NCBI GenBank assembly: GCA_040007095.1
Contig: JBDTVS010000222.1
Coordinates: 1 to 22,154 of the forward strand
Origin: JBDTVS01 sp040007095
Lineage (GTDB): Bacteria; Acidobacteriota; Vicinamibacteria; Vicinamibacterales; CAVVIG01
Direction of reading: 5' to 3'
Length of the DNA: 22,154 nt
Notes under the pieces: model-generated
Told to the model about the DNA's origin: nothing
Databases searched by the model: none
What the model saw: only the letters and a program-made list of their open reading frames with translations
Shown: piece after piece, positions 7,291 through 15,700 of the stretch
Layout of the letters: the number at the start of each line of letters is the position of its first letter
Position numbering within the stretch: the stretch's first letter is position 1
Translations under genes and position numbers: made by a program

Positions 7291-7908
7291 TCAGCGGCTG
7301 GAGGCTGGCGTCGCCATCGAAGCCAGCGGTTGGTTGCTCGAGGCGAAGACGCGAGCCGCAACATGCCTGACGATAAGCATCAGGAAGGCGGCGACAAGAA
7401 CGGCCACCGCGGACTGCTTTCGGACGTACCACGAATATGCGGTGAAACGACCGGCTGTGACAGCCACCGCCCAGAACGCCAGCATCGCCACGGCCACAAT
7501 CCTCGTGTTCAGCGGCACTGGTCCGGTGTCGAGCTTCACTCCCGCGCCGAACAGCCCGGCCCGGAGCATCCGCAGGCTGACGACGGCCCCCGCGATGGCC
7601 GTGAGCTTGACGTAGAAGTCCGGATTCGACAGCAGGCTTCTCGCGGCCAGCATCGTGAGCACGACCCCGGTGACGGCGTTGACCCAGAAGCCCACGAAGA
7701 CCAGCGGGAAGAACTTTTCCATCGGCGCCAGTGGCACGCTCCGGGCGAAGCCCAGCGCCCGCAGCGCGATCATGGCGCTCAGCCCCACCAGGAATGCCAT
7801 GCCGAAGGTGTGCAACGCGAGCACGGTTGAATAGGCCAACACCGTCGGTGCCTCGCGCACCCAGGTGGCGAAGCCGCTGTTTTCAATGGCTTCCAATGCA
7901 TCCCACAT
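7291..7908 (-). CDS. Multi-pass membrane protein of the oxidase operon, DUF6644-like (copy 1)
   Basis: 205 residues starting MWDALEAIENSGFATWVREA, with AGGG upstream of the ATG. An amphipathic N-terminus precedes about five hydrophobic segments (about 23-50, 62-85, 95-115, 130-150, 165-185). ALHTFG with one conserved His, and FARSVPLAPMEKFFP, are typical of small membrane proteins I associate with DUF6644. It starts 4 bp after the CxxC protein gene and is followed 13 bp later by its shorter paralogue, so it is co-transcribed with cytochrome oxidase genes. Function unknown; context suggests oxidase assembly, heme/copper handling or an accessory membrane subunit. Confidence 0.8.
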   Translation of the reverse strand: MWDALEAIENSGFATWVREAPTVLAYSTVLALHTFGMAFLVGLSAMIALRALGFARSVPLAPMEKFFPLVFVGFWVNAVTGVVLTMLAARSLLSNPDFYVKLTAIAGAVVSLRMLRAGLFGAGVKLDTGPVPLNTRIVAVAMLAFWAVAVTAGRFTAYSWYVRKQSAVAVLVAAFLMLIVRHVAARVFASSNQPLASMATPASSR

Positions 7909-7912
7909 ACAG

Positions 7913-8167
7913 TCATCCCTCTCCTTCTCTCGAGTCCCGGCTTCGATTCATGCGAACGACCAGTCCTGTCACCGCGCCGAACACGGCGAACGGGGCGGCC
8001 AGAAGGATGAGGATGCCGCTCCGCAGCGCCCCGATCATCTGCCGCCCTTCCGGCGAGTCCAGCGCCCGGCGGCACATCGCGCACTGCGCCGACGCCTGAT
8101 CGGCCGTCACCAACACGAGGATCGCCAACAACGCGGCGAGGCAGATGACGGACCTAACGCGGGCCAT
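7913..8167 (-). CDS. Small membrane protein with signal/anchor and CAMC motif
   Basis: 84 residues. The N-terminal hydrophobic segment (about 6-27, ending ASA) looks like a signal peptide or anchor. It is followed at once by QCAMCRRALDSPEG (CxxC at about 29-32) and a second hydrophobic segment (about 48-70), ending in a charged tail. The CxxC has no following His, so it is not a c-type heme site. The gene overlaps the subunit IV gene by 14 bp and precedes the DUF6644-like gene by 4 bp, so it is embedded in the oxidase operon. A copper- or thiol-handling role in CuA/CuB assembly is plausible but unproven. No named family recognised. Confidence 0.78.
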   Translation of the reverse strand: MARVRSVICLAALLAILVLVTADQASAQCAMCRRALDSPEGRQMIGALRSGILILLAAPFAVFGAVTGLVVRMNRSRDSREGEG

Positions 8168-8444
8168 AGCGGCTCACCATCTCGTGAATGCGGGCCGCAT
8201 CGGGCACGATGAGCACGTATAGAACGACAGCCGTCACGAGCAATCCGACCACCACCGTCAGCACGATGCCGGCGCGCTCGGCGCGCAGGTGCATGAAGTT
8301 CGCGCCGATAATCGATGCCTTGGTCAGCATCGCGGCGACCATGAACACGACAAACGCCAGGCGCGGGATCGGCGCGGCGTCGGCCCACAACATCACAGCC
8401 GTAAATACGAGCAACACGCCCCAGGTGATCCAGTAGCCGCGCAT
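8154..8444 (-). CDS. Cytochrome c oxidase subunit IV (prokaryotic COX4/CyoD-like)
   Basis: 96 residues from the ATG at 8444. An in-frame upstream extension was rejected because it runs through the palindrome and lacks conservation. Three hydrophobic segments (about 5-20, 27-48, 58-80) and the motif MLTKASIIGANFMHLR (about 39-54) fit the small three-helix subunit IV of bacterial heme-copper oxidases (K-x(n)-FMHL pattern). It has no cofactor; in relatives it supports CuB/heme assembly and stability. It follows coxC after a 34-bp gap filled by a palindrome and overlaps the next gene. Confidence 0.85.
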   Translation of the reverse strand: MRGYWITWGVLLVFTAVMLWADAAPIPRLAFVVFMVAAMLTKASIIGANFMHLRAERAGIVLTVVVGLLVTAVVLYVLIVPDAARIHEMVSRYGPR

Positions 8445-8456
8445 GACACCACCACC

Positions 8457-8477
8457 GCAGGCCTGACTGAGGCCTGC
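8457..8477. repeat. REP-like palindrome between coxC and the subunit IV gene
   Basis: GCAGGCCT (8457-8464), 5-nt loop GACTG, AGGCCTGC (8470-8477): a perfect 8-bp stem. It starts one base beyond the coxC stop and ends 12 bp before the subunit IV start. It resembles the second palindrome at 9098-9113 in core and flank (AGGCCTGCACTAC here; AGCCTGTACCAC on the opposite strand there). Confidence 0.85.
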
Positions 8478-8478
8478 A

Positions 8479-9087
8479 CTACAAGAGATAGAACAGCGTG
8501 AAGATGAAGACCCAGACAAGATCCACGAAGTGCCAGTACAGGCCCGCCATCTCGACGCCGTCTTTCGTCGAGCGATTCCTCGCGAGCCGAATCGCCGTGG
8601 ACACGAGGATGACCACCCCGGTCAACACGTGTGTGCCGTGAAAGCCGGTCAACAGGAAGAAGTACGCGCCGAACGACGCCTCCCCCCACGGATTGCGCAC
8701 GAGCCGGGCGCCCTCGCCGATGAGATGGCTCCATTCGTACGCCTGCATGCCGAGGAAGACGATGCCGCCGATCGCCGTGAACACCACGAACTTCAGCGCC
8801 TGGCCGCGTTTGCCCTCCGCCATCGCATGCACGGCGCTCGCCATCGTCGCGCTGCTCGAGATGAGCACGAACGTCATCGCGGCGATGTACTTGAGGCTGA
8901 ACACCTCCGCCTGCTCCGGCCAGTTGAACGCCAGAATCCGCGCGTAGCCATACGATGCGAGAAAGCCCGCGAAGAGCAGGCCGTCGGTGACGATGAACCA
9001 CCACATCATCACCTTGCGCCAGCCGGCGTCGAAGGGGCAGGCACCGCCGGCCCAGCGGTCGATTGAGCGTGTGTCAGTGTGCGCCAT
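8479..9087 (-). CDS. coxC: Cytochrome c oxidase subunit III
   Basis: 202 residues. The hallmarks of subunit III are clear: MMWWFIVTDGLLFAGFLASY (about 27-46), EWSHLIGEG, the FFLLTGFHGTHVLTGVVIL helix and the C-terminal GLYWHFVDLVWVFIFTLFYL. Five predicted membrane helices are typical of the short bacterial form. Subunit III carries no redox centre; it stabilises subunit I and proton uptake through the D-channel. It lies in the order coxB-coxA-coxC'-coxC-cox4, after a 27-bp gap containing a palindrome. The second subunit III-type gene upstream is more divergent, so this one is likely the canonical subunit. Confidence 0.95.
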   Translation of the reverse strand: MAHTDTRSIDRWAGGACPFDAGWRKVMMWWFIVTDGLLFAGFLASYGYARILAFNWPEQAEVFSLKYIAAMTFVLISSSATMASAVHAMAEGKRGQALKFVVFTAIGGIVFLGMQAYEWSHLIGEGARLVRNPWGEASFGAYFFLLTGFHGTHVLTGVVILVSTAIRLARNRSTKDGVEMAGLYWHFVDLVWVFIFTLFYLL

Positions 9088-9097
9088 CGTCGTGGTA

Positions 9098-9113
9098 CAG
9101 GCTTTCAGGCCTG
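9098..9113. repeat. Second REP-like palindrome, between the two subunit III genes
   Basis: CAGGC (9098-9102), 6-nt loop TTTCAG, GCCTG (9109-9113). Read on the minus strand it is GCAGGCCTGAAAGCCTGTAC, closely matching the palindrome at 8457-8477. It occupies the 27-bp gap between the stop at 9115 and the start at 9087, and replaces any visible SD there. Confidence 0.75.
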
Positions 9114-9114
9114 C

Positions 9115-9690
9115 TCAATAGAGCGAAACCAACGCAAACAGCATGAGCCAGACCAGCCCGAGGTAGTGCCAGAACGTCCGGCACAACGTCATGCGCGACG
9201 CCCACGTCCGCGGTTCGCGCGCTCCCTGCACGGTCGCGACGGCGCCCCAGGCCAGGACCACGAGCGCGGCCACCACGTGGACGGCATGGGCGCCGGTCAT
9301 CATGAAGAAGAAGGCGCTGTGCGGGCTCGTGGGTAGGTACACCCCGGCCGCGGCCATCTGCCGCCACGCGGTCACCTGCCCCGCGAGAAAGCCGAGGCCG
9401 AGTGCGAAGGCGATCAGCACGGCGGCGATGGCCCCGCGCCAGCGGCGCCGATCGCCGTTCAGGCGCGCGGCTTCGAGCGCCAGGCTGCTGGCGGCCAGGA
9501 TCGCCGAGTTCAGCCACAGGATCGATGGCAGCGCGACGTGCCGCCAGTCCGATCCGCTGCGCCGGACGACGTAGGCGCTCGTGAACGCGGCAAAGAGCAT
9601 CGTCACCGTGCCCAGGAACATCCACAGACCCAGGGTGACCTGATCTTCGCGAAGCGAGACTGCCGCGGCGGGTGCCTCGTGCGCGTTCAT
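9115..9690 (-). CDS. Second, divergent cytochrome c oxidase subunit III-type protein
   Basis: 191 residues; starts ATGA-overlapping the coxA stop (9687-9690). Subunit III features: LGLWMFLGTVTMLFAAFTSAYVV (about 20-42), FFFMMTGAHAVHVVAALVVL (about 127-146) corresponding to the FHGTHVLTG helix, and a C-terminal FWHYLGLVWLMLFALVSLY. It is clearly related to, but shorter and more divergent than, the coxC product just downstream. Paired subunit III-type genes occur in several environmental bacterial aa3/caa3 clusters (family knowledge). Both may be in one complex, or they may be alternative subunits; the sequence does not tell. Confidence 0.9.
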   Translation of the reverse strand: MNAHEAPAAAVSLREDQVTLGLWMFLGTVTMLFAAFTSAYVVRRSGSDWRHVALPSILWLNSAILAASSLALEAARLNGDRRRWRGAIAAVLIAFALGLGFLAGQVTAWRQMAAAGVYLPTSPHSAFFFMMTGAHAVHVVAALVVLAWGAVATVQGAREPRTWASRMTLCRTFWHYLGLVWLMLFALVSLY

Positions 9691-11456
9691 GCGGTCACCG
9701 GCGCCTCATCGCCCGGCACGGTCTGCACGGCGAAGTCGCCGCCCGCCACGGGCACGCCGTACTCGTAGGCCCAGCGTTCAACCGTTGGTACGCTCTCGAA
9801 GTTGCCGTGCGGAGGCGGCGACGGCACCGTCCACTCGAGCGTCGTGGCACGCCAGGGATTGGCTTCGGCGACGCGTCCCTTCGCCAGGCTCCATACGAAG
9901 TTGATGATGAACAGGAACTGCGCCGACACGAGCAGAAACGCGGCAAGGCTGATGACCAGATTCTGCCCGCGCGTCTTCTGGAGGTAGTCAAACGCCGTGA
10001 ACGCGTAGTACCGGCGCGGCGCGCCCTGCAGGCCCAAGAAGTGCTGCATGAAGAAGATGGTGAAGAAAGGCGCGAACGTCAGCCAGAAGTGCGCCTTGGC
10101 GAGCGTCTCGTTCATCATCCGACCGAACATCTTCGGGAACCAGAAATAGATCGCCGCAAACGTCGCCAGCAGCGTGACGCCGCCGATCATCATGTGAAAG
10201 TGACCGACCACGAAGTAGGTGTCGTGCAGCTGCATGTCGGCCGTGGCATTGCCGAGGAACAACCCGCCAAGGCCGCCACTCCCGAAGAGCGCAATGACGC
10301 CGCACACGAACAGCATCGGCGAGGCGAGCTGAAGCCTGGCGCCCCACAGGCTCGCGAGCATGTTCACGCCAAAAATCGTCATCGGTACGGTGATTGTCAG
10401 CGTGACGAGTGAGAAGTACTCGCCGCTGAACGGGCTCATGCCGCTCACGAACATGTGATGGCCCCAGACGATCATGCTGAGCGCGCCCACGGCCATCAGG
10501 CAATAGACCGACATGCGATACCCGAAGATCGGCTTGCGCGTGAACGCCGGCATGATGTCGCTCGCGACGCCGAGCGCCGGCAGCAGGAGCACGTACACCT
10601 CGGGATGGCCGAGGAACCAGAACAGATGCTGCCACAGGAGCGGCGATCCGCCCGTCGCCGGCACCAGCTTGTTGGCAACGATGAGCCCCGACGGCAGGAA
10701 GAAGCTCGTGCCGAGGTGCCGATCGAACAGCAGCATCACGGCGGCCGCGGTCAGCGGTGGAAATGCCAGCAGGCCCAGAATCGACGCCACGAAGTAGGTC
10801 CACACCGTCAGGGGCATCCGCATCATCGACATGCCCGGCGCGCGGACGCTCAGCACGGTCGCGACGATGTTCAGCCCGCTCATCGTGAACGACGCGATGA
10901 ACAGCGCCATGCTGAGGAGCCAGATCGACTGGCCCATCTGGGATCCGGGGACGGCCGACGCGATGGCGCTCAGCGGCGGATACGCCGTCCAGCCGGCAGC
11001 CGCCGCGCCGCCCGTCACGAAGAACGACAGGATCAGCACCAGCGCCGACAGCAGCGCGATCCAGTACGACAACATGTTGAGGAACGGGAACGCCATGTCG
11101 CGCGCGCCCACGTGCAGCGGGACCAGATAGTTGCCGAAGCCGCTGACGAGCACGAACGAGATGAAGAAGAACACCATTATGGTGCCGTGCATCGTCACGA
11201 CCGCCAGGTAGAACTCCGGCGCCATGACGCCGCTCCTGAAGCCTTCGGGCAGGAGCGTTTCAAGCCACGGCCACGTTCGGTCGGGCCAGCCGAGCTGCAG
11301 CCGAATCAGCGCAGCCAGCGCCGCACCGAGCAGGGCCATCACCAGACCGGTGACGATGTACTGGATGCCGATGATCTTGTGATCCGTGCTGAAGATGTAG
11401 CGGCGCACGAATCCGTGATGGCCGGGTGCGGTCACGGTCACTGTTTGCGGAGCCAC
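9687..11456 (-). CDS. coxA: Cytochrome c oxidase subunit I (A-type fold, K-channel Lys replaced by Phe)
   Basis: 589 residues, GTG start with AAGGA 9 nt upstream; overlaps coxB by 19 bp. Twelve-helix heme-copper oxidase core: His90 (heme a, TMHGT), CuB ligands His284, His333-His334 (WGHHMF), cross-linked Tyr288 in GHPEVY, heme a3 His411/His419 region HDTYFVVGHFH with heme a His421. D-channel residues Asp120 and Glu286 (HPEVY) are present. From HH 333-334 to His419 the protein aligns without gaps to Rhodobacter sphaeroides subunit I, and there VPMTIFGVN stands where VPTGIKVFS is usual: Thr359 becomes Met and the K-channel Lys362 becomes Phe. Ser299 is kept. It reduces O2 to water and pumps protons; K-channel proton uptake may be altered. 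There is no fused subunit III. Confidence 0.96.
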   Translation of the reverse strand: MAPQTVTVTAPGHHGFVRRYIFSTDHKIIGIQYIVTGLVMALLGAALAALIRLQLGWPDRTWPWLETLLPEGFRSGVMAPEFYLAVVTMHGTIMVFFFISFVLVSGFGNYLVPLHVGARDMAFPFLNMLSYWIALLSALVLILSFFVTGGAAAAGWTAYPPLSAIASAVPGSQMGQSIWLLSMALFIASFTMSGLNIVATVLSVRAPGMSMMRMPLTVWTYFVASILGLLAFPPLTAAAVMLLFDRHLGTSFFLPSGLIVANKLVPATGGSPLLWQHLFWFLGHPEVYVLLLPALGVASDIMPAFTRKPIFGYRMSVYCLMAVGALSMIVWGHHMFVSGMSPFSGEYFSLVTLTITVPMTIFGVNMLASLWGARLQLASPMLFVCGVIALFGSGGLGGLFLGNATADMQLHDTYFVVGHFHMMIGGVTLLATFAAIYFWFPKMFGRMMNETLAKAHFWLTFAPFFTIFFMQHFLGLQGAPRRYYAFTAFDYLQKTRGQNLVISLAAFLLVSAQFLFIINFVWSLAKGRVAEANPWRATTLEWTVPSPPPHGNFESVPTVERWAYEYGVPVAGGDFAVQTVPGDEAPVTA

Positions 11457-12277
11457 TCGGTGAATTCCTTTTGCGACACGACGTTGAATGTTCCCCGCAT
11501 GCGGTAGTGGGCGAGCCCGCAGAGCTCCGCGCAGGCGATCTCGAAGGTACCGGTTCGAGTGGGAAAAAAGACGACTTCCGGCGTCATGCCCGGAACCGCA
11601 TCCTGCTTCACCCGGAAGTTCGGCAGGAAGAAGCTGTGAATCACGTCCTTCGAGTGCAACAGGATGTGGACGGCGGGTCCGAATGGCACCGTGATCTCGT
11701 TGAGCGTGACGATGTCGTCCTTGCCGGCCGGATCCGAGCGGTCCATACCGAGGGGATTCGCGGTGTCGTCGACACGCCGCGGATCGGTGCGGCCGAACAC
11801 CCCGTCAGGCCCGGGATACCTGACGTTCCACATGAACTGCTGCGCCGTGACCTCGACGACCGTCGCGTCGGCCGGCGGCGCGGCGTCAAAATACTCCGCC
11901 CACACGGGCATGCCGATGGCGATCACCCCGCCTTCGGCGACGATCGCCATGCCGACGCCAAGCGCGGCCGAAAGCAGGATTTCAGTCCGCCGCCCGGCGA
12001 AGCGTGGGCCGATGGCGTCGCGCCGGCTGCCCCGCCAAATGAAGTAGGCCAGGGCCAGGTAGCCGGTCACAAACAGCGCGCCCACCGTGACGAGCAGGTA
12101 GTTCAGCATCGAGTCGATGCCGGCGCCGTGACGACTGGCCAGCGTCGGCAGCCACGCTCGCGCGCCGTAGAGCGCGCCAACGATCGCGGTGCCTGCGAAG
12201 AGCGCGGCCACCAGGGAACCTTCGAGTCTCCGAATCACGGTCGCGCGGATTGCAACGCGAATGCCATCAGCCGCCAT
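11438..12277 (-). CDS. coxB: Cytochrome c oxidase subunit II (CuA subunit, no fused cytochrome c)
   Basis: 279 residues from ATG 12277. Longer in-frame starts up to 12448 give a Cys/Arg-rich non-conserved leader and were rejected; no convincing SD was found, so the start is uncertain. Three N-terminal hydrophobic segments (about 18-40, 58-82, 98-122): the first may be a signal peptide or extra helix, the next two form the usual hairpin, preceded by ASRHGAGIDSMLNY. The periplasmic cupredoxin has QQFMWNVRYPGPDG (aromatic electron-entry region) and CuA ligands His214 (VIHSFFLP), Cys249, Glu251, Cys253, His257 and Met260 in CAELCGLAHYRM. The protein stops about 20 residues after the CuA loop, so it lacks the heme c domain of caa3 enzymes and must take electrons from a separate cytochrome c or cupredoxin. 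First gene of the operon. Confidence 0.93.
   Translation of the reverse strand: MAADGIRVAIRATVIRRLEGSLVAALFAGTAIVGALYGARAWLPTLASRHGAGIDSMLNYLLVTVGALFVTGYLALAYFIWRGSRRDAIGPRFAGRRTEILLSAALGVGMAIVAEGGVIAIGMPVWAEYFDAAPPADATVVEVTAQQFMWNVRYPGPDGVFGRTDPRRVDDTANPLGMDRSDPAGKDDIVTLNEITVPFGPAVHILLHSKDVIHSFFLPNFRVKQDAVPGMTPEVVFFPTRTGTFEIACAELCGLAHYRMRGTFNVVSQKEFTEWLRKQ
11466..11470 (-). promoter_or_regulatory. Shine-Dalgarno deciding the coxA GTG start
   Basis: On the minus strand AAGGA lies 9 nt before GTG at 11456. A second GTG at 11441, which would give a GTGA overlap with the coxB stop, has no SD, so 11456 is preferred. Confidence 0.6.
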
Positions 12278-12705
12278 TCGTCGTGCTGGCGGGGCTGGAA
12301 TCCCATGGCGTTCCAGGTTGATGGGATGTCCCGCGCGACGGACCGTCTGGCTGCCTGATCTCTTCGGGCAAGTTGACCCTGAGCATTGCGAACTTTTTCG
12401 CAGGCCCGCACGGAAAAATTCCCAGCGCGCCACGTCAAAGCAACGCAATTCTGACGCCCGTGCGAATCAACGGCGACCGACGCGGCCAACACCCGACCTT
12501 TGACGCAGAGCACGCAGAGATCGCCGAGCGTTGCTTGGGGCTTCTTCTCCGCGGTCTCTGCGTTGAACGTCTCGTCATAGTCGTCGTGAGCGGGCCACAC
12601 CCCGAGGCACCTTGACAGTGTCTCGAATTGAACGGTCGGATATTCCGACTCCTGCCATCATCACAAGGCTGCGTTTGGGACCCGTCGCGACGGCGGCGAC
12701 CTTCC
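12278..12705. other. Divergent intergenic region between coxB and the hybrid kinase
   Basis: 428 bp without a supportable gene. It must hold the promoters for both flanking transcripts, but I could not find a convincing -35/-10 pair on either strand. It contains the inverted-repeat element at 12503-12563 and a minor AT-rich patch around 12385-12420 with a small GCGAA/TTCGC hairpin. Open frames here (for example a minus-strand one reading NAETAE near 12550) are by-products of the repeat. Confidence 0.6.
12503..12563. repeat. Short inverted-repeat element built on 9-bp ACGCAGAG units
   Basis: Left arm: tandem ACGCAGAGC (12503-12511) and ACGCAGAGA (12512-12520). Right arm: TCTCTGCGT (12555-12563), exact reverse complement of the second unit, with related TCTCCGCGG just inside. 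Its layout matches a type of dispersed intergenic repeat found in many environmental bacteria, in which 9-bp periodic units form hairpins. The element at 18939-19133 has the same architecture with a different unit. Confidence 0.7.
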
Positions 12706-15700
12706 ATGAACGACGACACCTCCAGATCGGCGCCGGACGTCGAGCGAACGCACGCCGAACCGCTCCTCCGCGAAGCCCAGGAACAATTGCGCGCCAGCCA
12801 GAGGGCGCTGCGCCAGGCCGCCGACACGCAAGCCGCCATCCTGGATGCGTTGCCGGCGCATGTCGCCTTGCTTGATCCAGACGGGGTGATCCTGGCCGTA
12901 AACCAAGCCTGGCGAGGCGTTGCCACGGCCAATGCGCTCCACGGCCCCGATGTCTGTGTGGGGACGAACTACCTCGACGTCTGCTTGCACGCGCGGGGCG
13001 AGTGTGCCGAGCAGGCGAAGGCCGCCGCGATCGGCATCCGCCGGGTGTTGCGAGGGGAAGCGCAGGCGTTCGCCATCGAGTATCCCTGCCGCTCGCTGAC
13101 GCAGCCGCGTTGGTTCGAGCTCACGGTCGCACGCTTGCCCGGGGATCGGCGGGCGGGCGCCATGGTGATGCACGTCGAGATCACCGGGCGCAAACAGGCG
13201 GACGAAGCGGCTCAGCGGAGCCAACAGCGCTTGCGCGATGTGCTCGATGGACTTGGCCCTTCCATCTTCGTGGGGTTGATGACGCCGCAAGGAGCCCTGA
13301 TCGAGGCCAACCGGCCCGCGCTGGCGGCGGCTGGTCTGACACCGGAGGACGTCCTTGGCAAGCCCTTCGAGGAGACCCACTGGTGGGCGTATTCACCGGA
13401 CGTCCAACAGCAGTTGCGTACGGCCATCGAGCGGGCCGCGAGCGGGTCAGGATCCCGTTACGACGTGCAGATCCGTGGGGCGAACGACGACCTCATTGAC
13501 GTCGACTTCTCCCTGCAACCGCTGCGGGATGAAGCCGGCGAGGTCGTGTTTCTCGTGCCATCCGCCACCGTCATCACCGAGCGCAAGCAGACGGAGAATG
13601 CCCTGCGCGAGAGCAATCAGAAGTTCCACTTGCTGGCGGACCACATCACCGATGCCTTCTGGATTCGTTCGCCCGACATGCGCGAGGTGCATTACCTCAG
13701 TCCGGGTTTTGAGCGGATCTGGGGCCGGTCCGTGGAAAGCCTGCAGGCGCAGCCGCATCAATGGCTCGACTTCATCATGCCGGAGGATCGGGCGCATGTG
13801 CTGGGCGTCTTCGCCGGGCTCACACGAGACGCGCCAAGCGTGGACATCGAGTATCGCATCGTGCGGCCCGACGGCGAGGTCCGTTGGATTCGCGCGCGGG
13901 GCTTTCAAGTCCGGGATGCCACGGGCCAGTTGACCCGCCTCACCGGAATTGTCACTGACATCACCGAGCGGCAGCGGGTGGCGGCGGCGCTGCAGGAGAG
14001 CGAAGAGCGTTATCGCGCCCTGGTCGATTGGTCGCATGAGCCGATCGCCGTCAGCAGACGCGGCACGATCCTTTTCGTCAATCCGGCCGCCGTCAAGATG
14101 CTGGGCGCCACGTCCGAGGAGCAGCTGATCGGCACGCAGATTCTCGACAGGGTTCACCCCGACTTTCACCAGGTCGTGCGGGAACGATTGAACAATCTCG
14201 AGCCTGGCGGCGTCCTGCCCATGATCGAGGAGCGACTGATCACGCTGGACGGAACGGTCATCGACGTGGAGATCCAGGGCACCACGATTGTCTACGATCA
14301 AGACCTGGCGACGTTCAGCTCCATGCACGACGTCACCGAGAGCAAGCGTGCGGCGGAAGCGTTGCGGACGAGCACGGAGGAATTCCGCTTGCTGGCCGAA
14401 GCCATGCCGCAAATCGTCTGGATTACGCGCCCGGACGGGAGCAACGTGTATTTCAACCAATATTGGATGGACTACACGGGACTCACCGCTGAGGAGAGCT
14501 ATGGCAGCGGGTGGAACAAGCCGTTCCATCCGGACGACCAGGAGCGGGCCTGGCGCGCCTGGCAGCACGCGACGGCGACGATCGGCACCTACACGCTCGA
14601 ATGCCGATTGTGCCGCGCGGATGGCGTCTACCGCTGGTGGTTGATCCGCGGAGTGCCGCTGCGAGACACCGCCGGCAACGTGCTCAAATGGTTTGGCACC
14701 TGCACCGATATTCATGACCTGAAGCTGGCCGAGCTCGAAATCGTCCGCACCAACCTGGCCCTCCACGTGGAGATCGTGGAGAGAAAGCGCGCCGAGGACG
14801 CGGCAGGGGCCGCCAACCGCTCGAAGAGCGAATTTCTGGCCAATATGAGCCACGAGATTCGCACGCCGTTGAACGGCGTGGTCGGCATGACGGAGCTTGC
14901 GCTCGGGACCGACCTCAGCGCCGAGCAGCGTGCATATCTGGACATGGCCAAGGCGTCCGGCGCGTTGCTCTTGACCCTCATCAACGACATTCTTGACTTC
15001 TCGAAGATCGAGGCCGGACAGCTCACGCTCGAAGTCATCCCGTTCGACCTGAGTGAGTGCCTCGACAAGACGCTCAAACTGCTGGCGGCCGGGGCAGGCC
15101 TGAAGGGATTGGAATTGGCGTGTGACATCCGTCCGCACGTGCCGACCGCCCTCATGGGCGACCCTGGCCGACTGCGCCAGATCGTCATGAATCTCGTCGG
15201 GAATGCCATCAAGTTCACCGAGCGTGGCGAAGTGGTACTGACCGTCGAAACCCAGTCGCGAACAGACCGGGACGCGGTTCTGCGGTTCAGCGTGTCGGAT
15301 ACCGGCGTCGGCGTGCCGCGGGAACATCAAGCGGTGATCTTCAAGCCGTTCATTCAGGCGGACGGTTCAACGACACGCCGGTATGGAGGCACGGGCCTCG
15401 GTCTCGCGATTTCGACCAGCCTCGTGGCGTTGCTGGGCGGGCGCATCTGGTTGGAGAGCGAGCCCGGAAAAGGCAGCACGTTTCACTTCACCGCGTCGTT
15501 CGATCTCCAGCAGGCGGCCGCGTTCCACACCAAGGTCAGGGACCCGCAGATCGTGCGCCTCCGGGATGTGCCCATCCTCGTCGTCGACGATAACGCCGTC
15601 AACCGGCGCATCCTGGAGGCGACGCTCAGACAGTGGGGTATGAAGCCGGTACTGGCTGCCAGTGGCCCAGCGGGATTGGCGGCGATGCAGGAGCGGAAGA

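Noticed and set aside
8066..8083. CAMC as a c-type heme attachment site
   Set aside because: The residue after the second Cys is Arg, not His.
10455..11507. 350-codon plus-strand frame opposite coxA
   Set aside because: His/Arg/Asp-rich antisense product without domains; coxA is certain on the other strand.
12235..12600. Minus-strand frame of 121 codons upstream of coxB, containing NAETAE and LCVLCV
   Set aside because: Runs through the 9-bp inverted repeat and out of coxB; such peptides are by-products of the repeat.
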